From positions 1 to 34,074 of the forward strand of contig JAFYNL010000039.1 in the NCBI GenBank assembly GCA_017548075.1: 34,074 bases of DNA, written 5' to 3'. This document shows positions 22,042 through 30,346 of this stretch, piece after piece. Source of the DNA: Bacteroidaceae bacterium. GTDB lineage: Bacteria; Bacteroidota; Bacteroidia; Bacteroidales; Bacteroidaceae. Each line of letters opens with the position of its first letter. Position 1 is the first letter of the stretch. The notes below the pieces were generated by a model. It did not search any database. It worked only from the letters and a program-made list of their open reading frames with translations, and had not been told where the DNA came from. The translations under genes were made by a program, and so were the position numbers.

Positions 22042-22327
22042 CCGAACAAAACGAACAAAACGAACAAGCCGATTTAAGAGAGAGAAAAACTTGAAGACAA
22101 TGCCAACAAGCAATCTTATGACAGAATGACAATTGTGACAGTCGATTTTGAGAGAAAAGGACTCGTTGTATTATATATATTATAATTAAGTCATGTAATT
22201 GGTAATTATATAATATAGCGAAACTCGGCTATCACTTTTTTTCGCTTGTCACAAGTGTCATTCTGTCACAGCAATAGAGAAAGATCGCCTCTTTATTTTC
22301 CGTGTTCGGGTTGTTCGGTTTGTTCGG
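22042..22327. repeat. Large nested inverted repeat with 9-nt direct repeats
   Basis: The outer arms are 25 nt: three CGAACAAAA-type 9-nt repeats at 22042-22066 are inverted as three TGTTCGG units at 22303-22327, with 22 of 25 positions matching. An inner pair of 22-nt arms at 22119-22140 and 22247-22268 matches at 21 of 22 positions (TGACAGAATGACA...TTGTGACA). The centre is AT-only over long stretches, with further imperfect inverted AT sequence (22174-22188 and 22203-22217). No open reading frame of note lies inside. It occupies part of the 729-nt gap 21914-22642. No target-site duplication is evident. Confidence 0.8.
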
Positions 22328-22489
22328 TCTTGCGAATTGATATCAGAAAATTCCGCCCTCAAAATGCCAAATTTCTCGATGAAATGGGCGATTTTTGCAG
22401 TTTTCGAGTTCAAAAATCAAGGTAAAAATAGACACAAAATTCCGCTTCTGCAAGATAGAAGATCCAGCAAATGCAAGGTAAAATGCAAA

Positions 22490-22577
22490 CGTAACAGGTT
22501 AACTTTGCCATCGTAACACGTTAAGTTGGGCAACGTAACACGCCATGTTTGCCATCGAAACACGCTGTATTTTGAAC
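22490..22577. repeat. 22-nt tandem array (four units) downstream of rplT
   Basis: Four contiguous 22-nt units start at 22490, 22512, 22534 and 22556. Each begins CGTAACA or CGAAACA, with cores TTAACTT, TTAAGTT, CCATGTT and CTGTATT. The unit, including TAACACGTTAAGTT, is the same as in the array before mnmA at 14252-14376. The last unit runs into the T-tract side of the rplT terminator. Units follow one another without spacers. Confidence 0.87.
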
Positions 22578-22619
22578 AAAAGAAAGGAGGGAAACAGCGT
22601 TTTGCCATTTCCCTCCTTT
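22574..22619 (-). terminator. Terminator of the thrS-infC-rpmI-rplT operon
   Basis: On the minus strand AAAGGAGGGAAA (22619-22608) pairs perfectly with TTTCCCTCCTTT (22594-22583) across a 13-nt loop, followed by CTTTTGTT. It begins 24 nt after the L20 stop codon. Confidence 0.9.
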
Positions 22620-22642
22620 GTGATTTGCAAATCTAGAGTGAG

Positions 22643-22987
22643 TTACTTCACTTTTGCTACGACAGCCTTGAATGCTTCGGGATAGTTGACAGCGAGGTCG
22701 GCGAGCACCTTGCGGTTGATCTCGATACCTGCCTTGTGCAACAGACCCATGAGCTGGCTGTAGCTGAGACCTTCCATGCGAGCGGCAGCGTTGATACGCT
22801 GAATCCACAATGCGCGGAAGTTGCGCTTCTTGGTGCGGCGGTCGCGGAATGCGTAGGTAAGGCCCTTCTCCCAAGTGTTCTTGGCAACGGTCCATACGTT
22901 CTTGCGGGCACCGAAGTAACCTCTGGTCAGACCCAGAATTTTCTTTCTCTTAGCTCTTGAAGCTACATGATTTACTGATCTTGGCAT
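22643..22987 (-). CDS. rplT: 50S ribosomal protein L20
   Basis: The 114-residue basic protein matches L20: [54 protein letters not shown] and the C-terminal [20 protein letters not shown]20 is an early 23S rRNA assembly protein; in several bacteria it represses its own operon by binding the leader or intergenic RNA. It is the last gene of the operon, 106 nt after rpmI. Confidence 0.97.
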   Translation of the reverse strand: MPRSVNHVASRAKRKKILGLTRGYFGARKNVWTVAKNTWEKGLTYAFRDRRTKKRNFRALWIQRINAAARMEGLSYSQLMGLLHKAGIEINRKVLADLAVNYPEAFKAVVAKVK

Positions 22988-23093
22988 AATTTTGTTTCTT
23001 TTTGAATGTCAGCGCCGCTTTTTGCGGTCTTTAGGTGCTGTGCATTCGGTTAATAACTAAAGTAAATTTCTCTTTCCTGAGTTTAACAGAGGT

Positions 23094-23291
23094 TTAGCGG
23101 AGGCAGAAGAGGTCGCGAACCTGCTTCATGTTCTCGGTCACAACGATAGCGCTGTGGTCGAGGTTGCGCTTTTGCTTCTTAGTTTTCTTTGTCAGGATGT
23201 GGCTGTGGTAGGCGTGATGACGCTTTACCTTGCCGGTTCCGGTGAATGAGAATCTCTTCTTTGCGCCGGAGTTAGTCTTTACTTTTGGCAT
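23094..23291 (-). CDS. rpmI: 50S ribosomal protein L35
   Basis: The 65-residue protein begins [20 protein letters not shown] and contains [20 protein letters not shown], which is typical L35. It lies in the conserved infC-rpmI-rplT order, 97 nt after infC. A TTG-free, ordinary ATG start is used. Its C-terminus (QVRDLFCLR) is close to the usual Bacteroidetes form. Confidence 0.97.
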   Translation of the reverse strand: MPKVKTNSGAKKRFSFTGTGKVKRHHAYHSHILTKKTKKQKRNLDHSAIVVTENMKQVRDLFCLR

Positions 23292-23372
23292 TTTTTTGAA
23301 TTTTGAATTATTAATTTGTAATTATAATCGACGTGGCAACGCATATACCAGGGCGTTACGCACTGTCTTTTT

Positions 23373-23396
23373 CTTATTTTCTAATTTTCTAATCGT
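23373..23396. repeat. CTTATTTT/CTAATTTT octamer repeat at the infC stop codon
   Basis: Units CTTATTTT, CTAATTTT and CTAATCGT follow in 8-nt register; the infC stop codon (23389-23391) is the CTA of the third unit. It repeats the octamer family seen at 19298 and 20101. Confidence 0.7.
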
Positions 23397-24048
23397 CGAA
23401 GTTTTCTCCCTCAACCTTTGGTCCTGTATATTCTTTGCGAGCCTTCTGCTGGGGTGCTTTCTTCTCGCGAACGGGCTCTTCCACGGTTGCCCCTACGCTT
23501 TCCTGAGGCTTCTTGCCGCCTGTCTGCTTCTTGGGAGCGAGGAACATGATCATGCGCTTTCCCTCGAGCTGAGGCATCGACTCCACCTTGCCGTATTCTT
23601 CCAGATCTTGTGCGAAACGAAGCAGAAGCACTTCGCCTTGCTCCTTGAAGAGGATGCTGCGACCCTTGAAGAAGACGTAGGCTTTCACCTTGTCGCCATC
23701 GCTGAGGAAGCCCTGAGCATGCTTGAGCTTGAAATTGTAGTCGTGATCGTCGGTCTGAGGTCCGAAGCGGATTTCCTTCACATCGACTTTCACCTGCTTA
23801 GCCTTAATCTCCTTTTGGTGCTTCTTCTGCTGATAGATGAACTTGCTGTAGTCGATGAGTCGGCATACAGGAGGCTCGGCATTGGGGGAAATCTCTACGA
23901 GATCGACGCCCATCTGGTCGGCTATCTGCAGGGCCTGGGAGACTGATACTACGGAACTTGCGATATCGTCACCAACGATACGGACTTCGCGAACGCCACG
24001 AATCTGTTCGTTGACGCGATACTGTTGTTTCAGGTTAGGTTTCTTCAT
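23389..24048 (-). CDS. infC: Translation initiation factor IF-3
   Basis: IF-3 binds the 30S subunit and checks start-codon pairing. The 219-residue protein has the N-domain signature [18 protein letters not shown] (11-28), the linker helix with [14 protein letters not shown] and the C-domain with [18 protein letters not shown]. It starts with ATG, unlike the AUU start of E. coli infC. After the core (about residue 172) there is a Lys/Glu/Pro-rich extension of about 45 residues ([20 protein letters not shown] onward), which E. coli IF-3 lacks. It follows thrS by 25 nt. Confidence 0.96.
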   Translation of the reverse strand: MKKPNLKQQYRVNEQIRGVREVRIVGDDIASSVVSVSQALQIADQMGVDLVEISPNAEPPVCRLIDYSKFIYQQKKHQKEIKAKQVKVDVKEIRFGPQTDDHDYNFKLKHAQGFLSDGDKVKAYVFFKGRSILFKEQGEVLLLRFAQDLEEYGKVESMPQLEGKRMIMFLAPKKQTGGKKPQESVGATVEEPVREKKAPQQKARKEYTGPKVEGENFDD

Positions 24049-24073
24049 TAATTTTTATTAAGCGGGTGCAAAT

Positions 24074-26026
24074 TTAGCACTTTTCTGTCATTTTCCTAAC
24101 TTCTTCGAGGATTTTCTTCGCAAAATCTTCAAATTTCATCGTTCCTTGCTCTCCTCCACCCCTTTGACGGAAGCTTACAGTACCCTCTTCCTGCTCTTTT
24201 TCGCCAACGATGAGCATGTAGGGGATGTGCTTGAGTTCGGTGTCGCGAATCTTGCGGCCAATCTTCTCGCTGCGGTCGTCGATTGTGGTACGGACACCTA
24301 CTGTATCGAAATAAGCCTTGAGCTTCTCGGCATACTCCTGATACTTCTCGCTGACGGGCAGAATAGCCACCTGATCGGGCGTGAGCCACAAGGGGAAGTG
24401 ACCGGCTGTGTGCTCGATGAGGACTGCCACGAAACGCTCCATAGAACCGAAGGGGGCACGGTGAATCATGACGGGACGATGCTTCTGACCATCCTCGCCG
24501 ACGTACTCCAGTTCGAAACGCTGAGGCAACTGATAATCGACCTGAATGGTGCCGAGCTGCCAACGACGACCGATGGCGTCCTTCACCATGAAGTCGAGCT
24601 TAGGACCATAGAAAGCGGCCTCGCCAAGCTCCTGACGAGCCTTCATGCCCTTCTCGGCACAAGCATCGATGATGGATTGCTCTGCATTTGCCCAGTCTTC
24701 GTCGGAACCGATGTACTTCGTCTTGTTGTTGGGGTCGCGAAGGGAAATCTGAACCTCCACGTTCTCGTCGCTGAAGTTGAAGGTTGCGAAGACGCGCTGA
24801 ATGATATCCATCACGTTGATGAACTCCTTCTTCACCTGGTCGGGACGGCAGAAGATGTGAGCGTCGTCTTGAGTGAAGCAACGAACGCGCGTCAAGCCGT
24901 GAAGCTCGCCACTCTGCTCGTAACGATAGACGGTACCGAACTCTGCGCAACGGAAGGGCAGTTCCTTATAGGAACGAGGACGGTTGGCGAATATCTCGCA
25001 GTGGTGAGGGCAGTTCATGGGCTTGAGCAAGTATTCCTCGCCTTCTTCAGGAGTCTGAATGGGCTGGAAGCTGTCCTTGCCGTAGTGGTCCCAATGCCCT
25101 GAAGTCTGATAGAGGTTCTTGCCGCCGATGTTGGGCGTAATTACCTCCTGATAGCCGTACTCCTTCTGAATCTTGCGAAGCATCTCCTGAAGGCGAAGAC
25201 GCAGGTCTGTGCCCTTCGGAAGCCAGATGGGAAGTCCCTTGCCCACGCGTTCGCTGAACATGAAGAGTTCCATCTCCTTGCCAATCTTGCGATGGTCGCG
25301 CTTCTTAGCCTCCTCGAGCATGAGCAGATACTCGTCGAGCATCTTCTTCTTGGGATAGGAAATGCCGTAGAGGCGTTGCATCTGGTCTTTCGTAGCATCT
25401 CCACGCCAGAAAGCTCCTGCAATGCTCATCAGCTTGACGGCCTTGATGATGCCTGTGCTGACGATATGCGGACCTTTACAGAGGTCGGTGAAGTTGCCTT
25501 GAGTATAAGTGGTGATGCTTCCGTCCTCGAGGTCTTGGTCGATGTGCTCGCACTTGTAGGTCTGACCTGCAGCCTTGAACTGAGCCAAGCAATCGGCCTT
25601 ACCAACTTCCTTGCGAACCACAGCCTCATCCTTACGGGCAAGCTCGAGCATCTTGTCCTCAATCTCCTTGAAGTCGCCTTCGCCAATCTGCTTGCCGTCG
25701 GGCAGAAGCACATCGTAGAAGAAGCCGTTCTCGATTGCGGGACCAAAGCCGAACTGAATGCCGGGATATAGTTCTTGGAGAGCCTCAGCAAGGAGGTGAG
25801 CACTCGTGTGCCAGAAAGCATGCTTGCCCTCTTCGTCCTCGAACTTATAGAGTTGGATGGTTGCATCCGTAGTGATGGGGCGATTGAGTTCTGTAGTCTC
25901 ACCATTCACGCCACAAGCAACAACGTCTTGAGCCAAACGGGGTGAAATACTCTGCGCTATCTCGTAACCAGTAACGCCATTCTCATACTCGCGGACAGAG
26001 CCATCGGGGAAGGTTATCTTTACCAT
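24074..26026 (-). CDS. thrS: Threonyl-tRNA synthetase
   Basis: The 650-residue enzyme charges tRNA-Thr. The order is TGS domain (1-60, starting [14 protein letters not shown]), editing domain with [11 protein letters not shown], class II catalytic core with [14 protein letters not shown] (zinc and active-site cysteine), [28 protein letters not shown] and a C-terminal anticodon domain with [15 protein letters not shown] used ATG 26026, which matches the family N-terminus; a TTG at 26035 would add three residues. It leads the infC-rpmI-rplT operon. No T-box leader is visible. Confidence 0.97.
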   Translation of the reverse strand: MVKITFPDGSVREYENGVTGYEIAQSISPRLAQDVVACGVNGETTELNRPITTDATIQLYKFEDEEGKHAFWHTSAHLLAEALQELYPGIQFGFGPAIENGFFYDVLLPDGKQIGEGDFKEIEDKMLELARKDEAVVRKEVGKADCLAQFKAAGQTYKCEHIDQDLEDGSITTYTQGNFTDLCKGPHIVSTGIIKAVKLMSIAGAFWRGDATKDQMQRLYGISYPKKKMLDEYLLMLEEAKKRDHRKIGKEMELFMFSERVGKGLPIWLPKGTDLRLRLQEMLRKIQKEYGYQEVITPNIGGKNLYQTSGHWDHYGKDSFQPIQTPEEGEEYLLKPMNCPHHCEIFANRPRSYKELPFRCAEFGTVYRYEQSGELHGLTRVRCFTQDDAHIFCRPDQVKKEFINVMDIIQRVFATFNFSDENVEVQISLRDPNNKTKYIGSDEDWANAEQSIIDACAEKGMKARQELGEAAFYGPKLDFMVKDAIGRRWQLGTIQVDYQLPQRFELEYVGEDGQKHRPVMIHRAPFGSMERFVAVLIEHTAGHFPLWLTPDQVAILPVSEKYQEYAEKLKAYFDTVGVRTTIDDRSEKIGRKIRDTELKHIPYMLIVGEKEQEEGTVSFRQRGGGEQGTMKFEDFAKKILEEVRKMTEKC

Positions 26027-26056
26027 TTTCTGCAAAAATTATAACATTTTGGGCTG

Positions 26057-26064
26057 CAAAGGTA
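26057..26064 (-). promoter_or_regulatory. -7 box TACCTTTG of thrS
   Basis: On the minus strand TACCTTTG lies 31 nt before the thrS ATG. A TTTAGG within the inverted repeat at 26086-26093 is the nearest -33-like element, but the spacing (about 24 nt) is long. Confidence 0.5.
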
Positions 26065-26085
26065 CATAAAAAATCGCACACACGC

Positions 26086-26134
26086 GCCTAAAGCCACAAG
26101 TTTTTTTCACTTTAGGCTGAATTTTGTACAAAAT
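26086..26134. repeat. Inverted repeats between thrS and the Ntn hydrolase gene
   Basis: GCCTAAAG (26086-26093) is inverted exactly as CTTTAGGC (26110-26117) around a 16-nt loop. A perfect 14-nt palindrome, ATTTTGTACAAAAT, follows at 26121-26134. They may end the upstream operon or serve as an operator for thrS; no T-run follows the stem on the minus strand. Confidence 0.55.
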
Positions 26135-26151
26135 ATGGGTTATGAACAGGC

Positions 26152-27387
26152 TTATTCCTGCGAGTAATGTGTCTTGACGTATTCGTCCACCCATTGATAA
26201 TAATCGCGCAAATTCTCGGAGGCGGACTTCTTTTTGCGCACTTTCTCCACAACTTTCACACCACGCAGAAGCACTTCTTCCTCGAGCTTTTCCACTCGTT
26301 GCAAAACACCTGTTCCACTTGCATTAACGAGTTTGGAGAGATCGATGTAACTGCGGGTATTTCCACGCTTTAGGGAGAACACTTTCTGTTTCTGTTCGAT
26401 AGACTTCGTGCAAAGCCAGGATTTGCCTGTTTCGTCACGCTGAACAATCGAAGGCAACGATACTTCGGACTCAAGCATCAAAGGAATAGCCACAGATGCA
26501 CACGGCCAACCAATGTTGGTCCAACTGATTGTGTGGCTTGCCTGCTCTTCCTTTGCAACGCCCTGCACCAACAAACACGAACTGGTAATATAGCGAGGAA
26601 TGAAATCGATGAATGGAACTATTTGCACATCGTTCTCATCCGAAGGCAGATCGTCATAGAGGTTCTGTTTCGTCAGGCCATGAGTCAGGTAACGAGGCAC
26701 ATGAGTAAGGAGATACTGACATTCGATATGGCCCTCGCGATTGGCCTCTTCCATGAAGTCGCTAATCGCCATAAAACGCTCTACCCCACTATCTATGTCG
26801 CGACAACCCGTCAAGCCGTGATTTGTACGCACAAGGTAGCCATCGGGAGCCTGAACAGGGTCGTTAGCATCGAACTTCACAAAACTACTGTCGCCAGTCT
26901 CGTAGTAAGCACATCCGCCTTCGGCATCAAGAACGCCGAAGTTGGAGTTCAAATCTCTTGGCTTAGGCAGAGTGTCGAGCAGATGCTCAAAGTCGGCCAA
27001 AGTACGGCACACTTCCAAAGCACGACGCATCAATATGCCGTCATGATCCGTATCTTTTCCCTTGCATCCGTTAAGGTTATAAGCTGCAGTATTTATGATG
27101 GCAAAGCCCGCTTCGTTGTGTCCACCCCAAATCTCGACGGCTTTCTTATCCCAATATGCGGCAATACCCATGTATCGATAGAGTTCGCCTTGCATAACCA
27201 CCACCACATTATTTTGCTCTCCCGTATCGCGATTCTTGAAAATCATCGGCCTACCATCTTTGGTAACTCTGCCGGAAACGATAAAGGAAGTACAAGCCGT
27301 GCTCGTCGAAGGCATTAATATTCCCGCAACAAGAAAGGCCTGCAACAGGATTTTGCCCCAAAATGTTTTCCGTAGCATCTTCTTCAT
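26152..27387 (-). CDS. Secreted N-terminal nucleophile cysteine hydrolase (C45/C69-like)
   Basis: The 411-residue protein has a signal peptide whose cleavage site (about TSTA-C) would expose Cys32 in ACTSFIVSG as an N-terminal nucleophile. PMIFKNRDTGE (48-58), IWGGHNEAGFAIINTAAYN and YLVRTNHGLTG match the Ntn-hydrolase fold of AAT/C45 and C69-type enzymes, which cleave amide bonds or transfer acyl groups. A substrate (N-acyl amino acid, dipeptide or bile-acid-like amide) cannot be chosen. A Lys/Glu-rich helix (about 350-395) is added at the C-terminus. I chose ATG 27387, which begins the signal peptide 4 nt after the TPR gene. Confidence 0.75.
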   Translation of the reverse strand: MKKMLRKTFWGKILLQAFLVAGILMPSTSTACTSFIVSGRVTKDGRPMIFKNRDTGEQNNVVVVMQGELYRYMGIAAYWDKKAVEIWGGHNEAGFAIINTAAYNLNGCKGKDTDHDGILMRRALEVCRTLADFEHLLDTLPKPRDLNSNFGVLDAEGGCAYYETGDSSFVKFDANDPVQAPDGYLVRTNHGLTGCRDIDSGVERFMAISDFMEEANREGHIECQYLLTHVPRYLTHGLTKQNLYDDLPSDENDVQIVPFIDFIPRYITSSCLLVQGVAKEEQASHTISWTNIGWPCASVAIPLMLESEVSLPSIVQRDETGKSWLCTKSIEQKQKVFSLKRGNTRSYIDLSKLVNASGTGVLQRVEKLEEEVLLRGVKVVEKVRKKKSASENLRDYYQWVDEYVKTHYSQE

Positions 27388-27391
27388 AACC

Positions 27392-29338
27392 TTATTTCTT
27401 CGAGTACTTCTTGATGAGGTTGTAAGCGGTATAAAGTCCATATTCGCCAGCCTGAGAGAGGTCGCTCAAGCCTTGCTCCGTCTGTCCTCCAAGAATATAG
27501 GCAACGCCTCTTCCGTAGTAAGCACTCGGGAAATGAGAATCAAGTTCGAGAGCACGAGTGAAGGACTTTTGAGCGGCCATGTAATCGGCCAGTTGAACTT
27601 GCACACAACCGATATTGTAATGCAGGAAAGGTGCGTCAGGCATGAGGTCGGAAGCCTTGTAATAGTCCTGAACCACCATAAGATAACCGAGTCGGAGGTC
27701 GGAAGCGGAAGCCGTTGTCCTTGAAACTTCCAGCTGAGCGAAACGACATTGCGCTCTCAAAACTAAGGCCAAGGCATCTGCTCCATTCTCTTGAATCAAA
27801 GCATTCATGTCCGAAACCGCATTCTCAAAGTCGCGGATATGATAGTAGTCGAGAGCCCTTCGCATCAACAAATCGCGCTCGTTCGGCTTCTTGTCAAGTT
27901 GTTCGGAAAGTGCACTAATCGAAGTTTGATGAGCTTCCGTCTGCTTTTCAGTCATCGAAGCCTCATTGTCAGTCAGGAACAACTGTTTCGGAAGGACTTT
28001 TCGGTCGTTAAGTTTCTCTATCTCAGGACAATAAGCAATGTAAGTATTTGTCTCCGATTCGCGTTTGTAATAAGTGAGCGAATAGATGGGTTCAGGCTGC
28101 AGTTCCGTTTGACGGTTCTGAACCTTTCCGCGATACTCGCTTACATACTCGTTTTCCTCTTCGTGCGTATCCTCCTCAACCAGAGCCGCATAGTCCTCGA
28201 TATTTCGTTCGCTCTTCTTTCGGGTTCGGACAGGATGCTTCTTTCCTGCCGCCGCATCCAATCGAGCTTGCAGGACTTTGAACTCGTCTCGCTCAGCACC
28301 ATTTATGTCGCCAATCTTTCGCTTGATGGCTGCTCTTTGGCGATAGCCGTCCCAAAACTCGGGATAGTCCTTGATGACCGCACTTATGTCGCGAATTGCT
28401 CCGTTGTAATCGCCGATATTGTCGAGCAAAAGAGCACGATTGTAGAGGGCAATCGTATTGTCCGGCTCGAGGTTGAGCACGAAATTGAAGTCCTCGATTG
28501 CAAGGTTATCTTCACCAACTTGAGCACGAAGCAAGCCTCGATTGTAATGGGCAAGATAGTTGCGAGGCTCGAGGTCGAGACAAGCGTCGTAATCGGACAT
28601 TGCCCCTCGCAGATTGTCCTGATTGTATCGAACCAAAGCCCGATTCACATAAAGCGCAGCCGTTTTAGGCAGTTGCAAAATAGCCTTGTCGAGCGAAACC
28701 TCTGCCTCCTTATATTCCTTTCGATTCGCCTGGAACATTGCCTTGAGACTCCAAGCTCGTCCGTCATAAGCATCAAGGTCGATAGCGCGATCCGTCCATT
28801 TCTCCGCTTGCAGAGTATCTGTCCGGAGTAGGGAAACCTGCGCTTTCATCGTATATTGCTCAGTCTCCTTCGGCCAATAACGAAGCATCATATCGAGCGA
28901 AGAATCTGCCCTCTCGTACTCCTTCAATTCTATCTGACAGAGGACGATATTGTGCCACGAACCATGATCCAAAGGATTGATGCCGATGGCCTTCTGATAG
29001 TCCTCCTCGGCAAGAGCATAACGGTTCTGATTGATGCGACAAAGTGCTCGAAGCACATAATGATTGAGGGCATAAGGATTGCGCTCTACCGCATTATTGC
29101 AATCGATTTCCGCTCCTTGATAATCCTCAAGATAATACTTCGCCAAAGCCCTGTAGAAGTAAGGTTCTCCCAACCAGGGCTTGACGTTGATGACCATATT
29201 AAAGCGCTGAATGGCAAGCACATAGTCCTCGTAGTACAATGCATTTCGTCCCATCAAAAGGACGCGATCCGTGTTAATCTGAGCCGAAAGCGACAGACAA
29301 GACAGGACAAAGAGAACTATGGAAATGCACTTTTTCAA
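27392..29338 (-). CDS. Secreted tetratricopeptide repeat protein
   Basis: The 648-residue protein has a signal peptide (1-20, ending SLSAQ) and about nine TPR units in residues 21-345, such as AIQRFNMVINVKPWLGEPYFY and AIEDFNFVLNLEPDNTIALYN. A charged, probably disordered segment (about 365-440) follows, and then another TPR block (about 495-645) ending in YNLIKKYSKK. TPR arrays mediate protein contacts; the partner is unknown. The start codon is TTG at 29338, 3 nt after the def stop codon; no ATG gives the signal peptide. Confidence 0.85.
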   Translation of the reverse strand: MKKCISIVLFVLSCLSLSAQINTDRVLLMGRNALYYEDYVLAIQRFNMVINVKPWLGEPYFYRALAKYYLEDYQGAEIDCNNAVERNPYALNHYVLRALCRINQNRYALAEEDYQKAIGINPLDHGSWHNIVLCQIELKEYERADSSLDMMLRYWPKETEQYTMKAQVSLLRTDTLQAEKWTDRAIDLDAYDGRAWSLKAMFQANRKEYKEAEVSLDKAILQLPKTAALYVNRALVRYNQDNLRGAMSDYDACLDLEPRNYLAHYNRGLLRAQVGEDNLAIEDFNFVLNLEPDNTIALYNRALLLDNIGDYNGAIRDISAVIKDYPEFWDGYRQRAAIKRKIGDINGAERDEFKVLQARLDAAAGKKHPVRTRKKSERNIEDYAALVEEDTHEEENEYVSEYRGKVQNRQTELQPEPIYSLTYYKRESETNTYIAYCPEIEKLNDRKVLPKQLFLTDNEASMTEKQTEAHQTSISALSEQLDKKPNERDLLMRRALDYYHIRDFENAVSDMNALIQENGADALALVLRAQCRFAQLEVSRTTASASDLRLGYLMVVQDYYKASDLMPDAPFLHYNIGCVQVQLADYMAAQKSFTRALELDSHFPSAYYGRGVAYILGGQTEQGLSDLSQAGEYGLYTAYNLIKKYSKK

Positions 29339-29341
29339 CGA

Positions 29342-29899
29342 TTAACGTTTCACCTTCACTTTATAGTTGCAGGAAAAGTTGCCTTTTCTGATATCCTGAA
29401 GTTTGGATTTCGTGAGTTGACGACGAAGGCCTTGCAGATGATCTGTGAAGACTACTCCGTCGAGATGGTCGAACTCATGTTGCATCACTCGAGCCAAATA
29501 TCCGGTCACCCACTCTTCATGCTCCTGGAATTGCTCGTCCTGATAGGAGACACGAATGCGAGTGGGACGCTTCACCTTCTCGTGAATGCCAGGCAGACTG
29601 AGGCAACCTTCCTCCATCGTGTCTGTCTCCGTTTCATCATACTCCTCGATATAAGGGTTGATGAAGGTCTTGATGTAGCCTTTGTACTCAGGAAGGTCGT
29701 CGCTGATAACATCCAGATTGATGACAACCAACCTGATGGGAAGCCCCACTTGAGGCGCTGCAAGACCGATGCCCTCGCTTCGTTCGAGGGTTTCATACAT
29801 ATCCTTGATGAGTTGCTCCAACTCGGGATAGTCCTTATCTATTTCCTCAGCCTCTTGCCTCAGGACGGGCTGACCGAATGTGTATATTGGTAGAATCAT
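29342..29899 (-). CDS. def: Peptide deformylase
   Basis: This metallo-enzyme removes the formyl group from nascent proteins. The 185-residue protein has all three family motifs: GIGLAAPQVG, EGCLSLPG with the metal-binding cysteine and HEFDHLDG with the two metal-binding histidines and catalytic glutamate. Its ATG overlaps the ruvX stop codon by 4 nt. Confidence 0.96.
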   Translation of the reverse strand: MILPIYTFGQPVLRQEAEEIDKDYPELEQLIKDMYETLERSEGIGLAAPQVGLPIRLVVINLDVISDDLPEYKGYIKTFINPYIEEYDETETDTMEEGCLSLPGIHEKVKRPTRIRVSYQDEQFQEHEEWVTGYLARVMQHEFDHLDGVVFTDHLQGLRRQLTKSKLQDIRKGNFSCNYKVKVKR

Positions 29900-30312
29900 A
29901 GTTGTTTACGTTCCATCCATCCTTGAAGGATGATTGTGGCGCTCACCTCATCGACGAGTGCTTTGTTGCGACGGGCCATCTTCCCGATGCCGCTTTGCAG
30001 GATTGCCTGTTGAGCAAGGACGCTTGTATAGCGTTCGTCCCACATCTCGACGGGCACCTCGGGGAAAGTCTTTTGCAGTTGTTCCACAAAAGCCCTCACT
30101 CGGGGCAAGTTGTCGCTATCTCGCCCGTTAGTCTGCTTAGGCAGGCCTACCACGAAACGTTCCACTTGTTCCTTCGAGAGGTAATCCTTCAGGAAGTTCA
30201 GCAGTTTAGGAGTTTCAACGGTAGTAAGGCCTCCCGGAATAATCTGCAAAGGGTCCGTCACAGCCAAACCTGTACGACGGACCCCGTAATCTATTGCCAG
30301 AACTCTTCCCAC
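29896..30312 (-). CDS. ruvX: RuvX/YqgF pre-16S rRNA nuclease
   Basis: The 138-residue protein matches the RNase H-like YqgF family: VLAIDYGVRRTGLAVTD near the start, VVGLPKQTNGRDSD, VEMWDERYTSVLA and DEVSATIILQGW. Family members process the 5' end of 16S rRNA and were earlier proposed as Holliday junction resolvases. I used GTG at 30312, which gives the usual length and N-terminus; the longer reading to 30441 runs into the SPOR gene and adds unrelated residues. It overlaps def by 4 nt. Confidence 0.92.
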   Translation of the reverse strand: MGRVLAIDYGVRRTGLAVTDPLQIIPGGLTTVETPKLLNFLKDYLSKEQVERFVVGLPKQTNGRDSDNLPRVRAFVEQLQKTFPEVPVEMWDERYTSVLAQQAILQSGIGKMARRNKALVDEVSATIILQGWMERKQL

Positions 30313-30346
30313 ATTATTATATATTAAGGGGACGGGCTCGGCTTTT

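Noticed and set aside
22042-22327. Chromosomal replication origin
   Set aside because: The AT-rich core with direct repeats and nearby rpmH suggested it, but I found no TTATCCACA-type DnaA boxes and no dnaA gene; it remains only a repeat structure.
24049-24073. Separate promoter for infC
   Set aside because: The 25-nt gap after thrS has no TAnnTTTG box; infC is more simply read from the thrS transcript.
24146-29893. Plus-strand open frames opposite thrS, the TPR gene and def (up to 346 codons)
   Set aside because: Antisense shadows caused by codon composition; no start signal or conserved motif.
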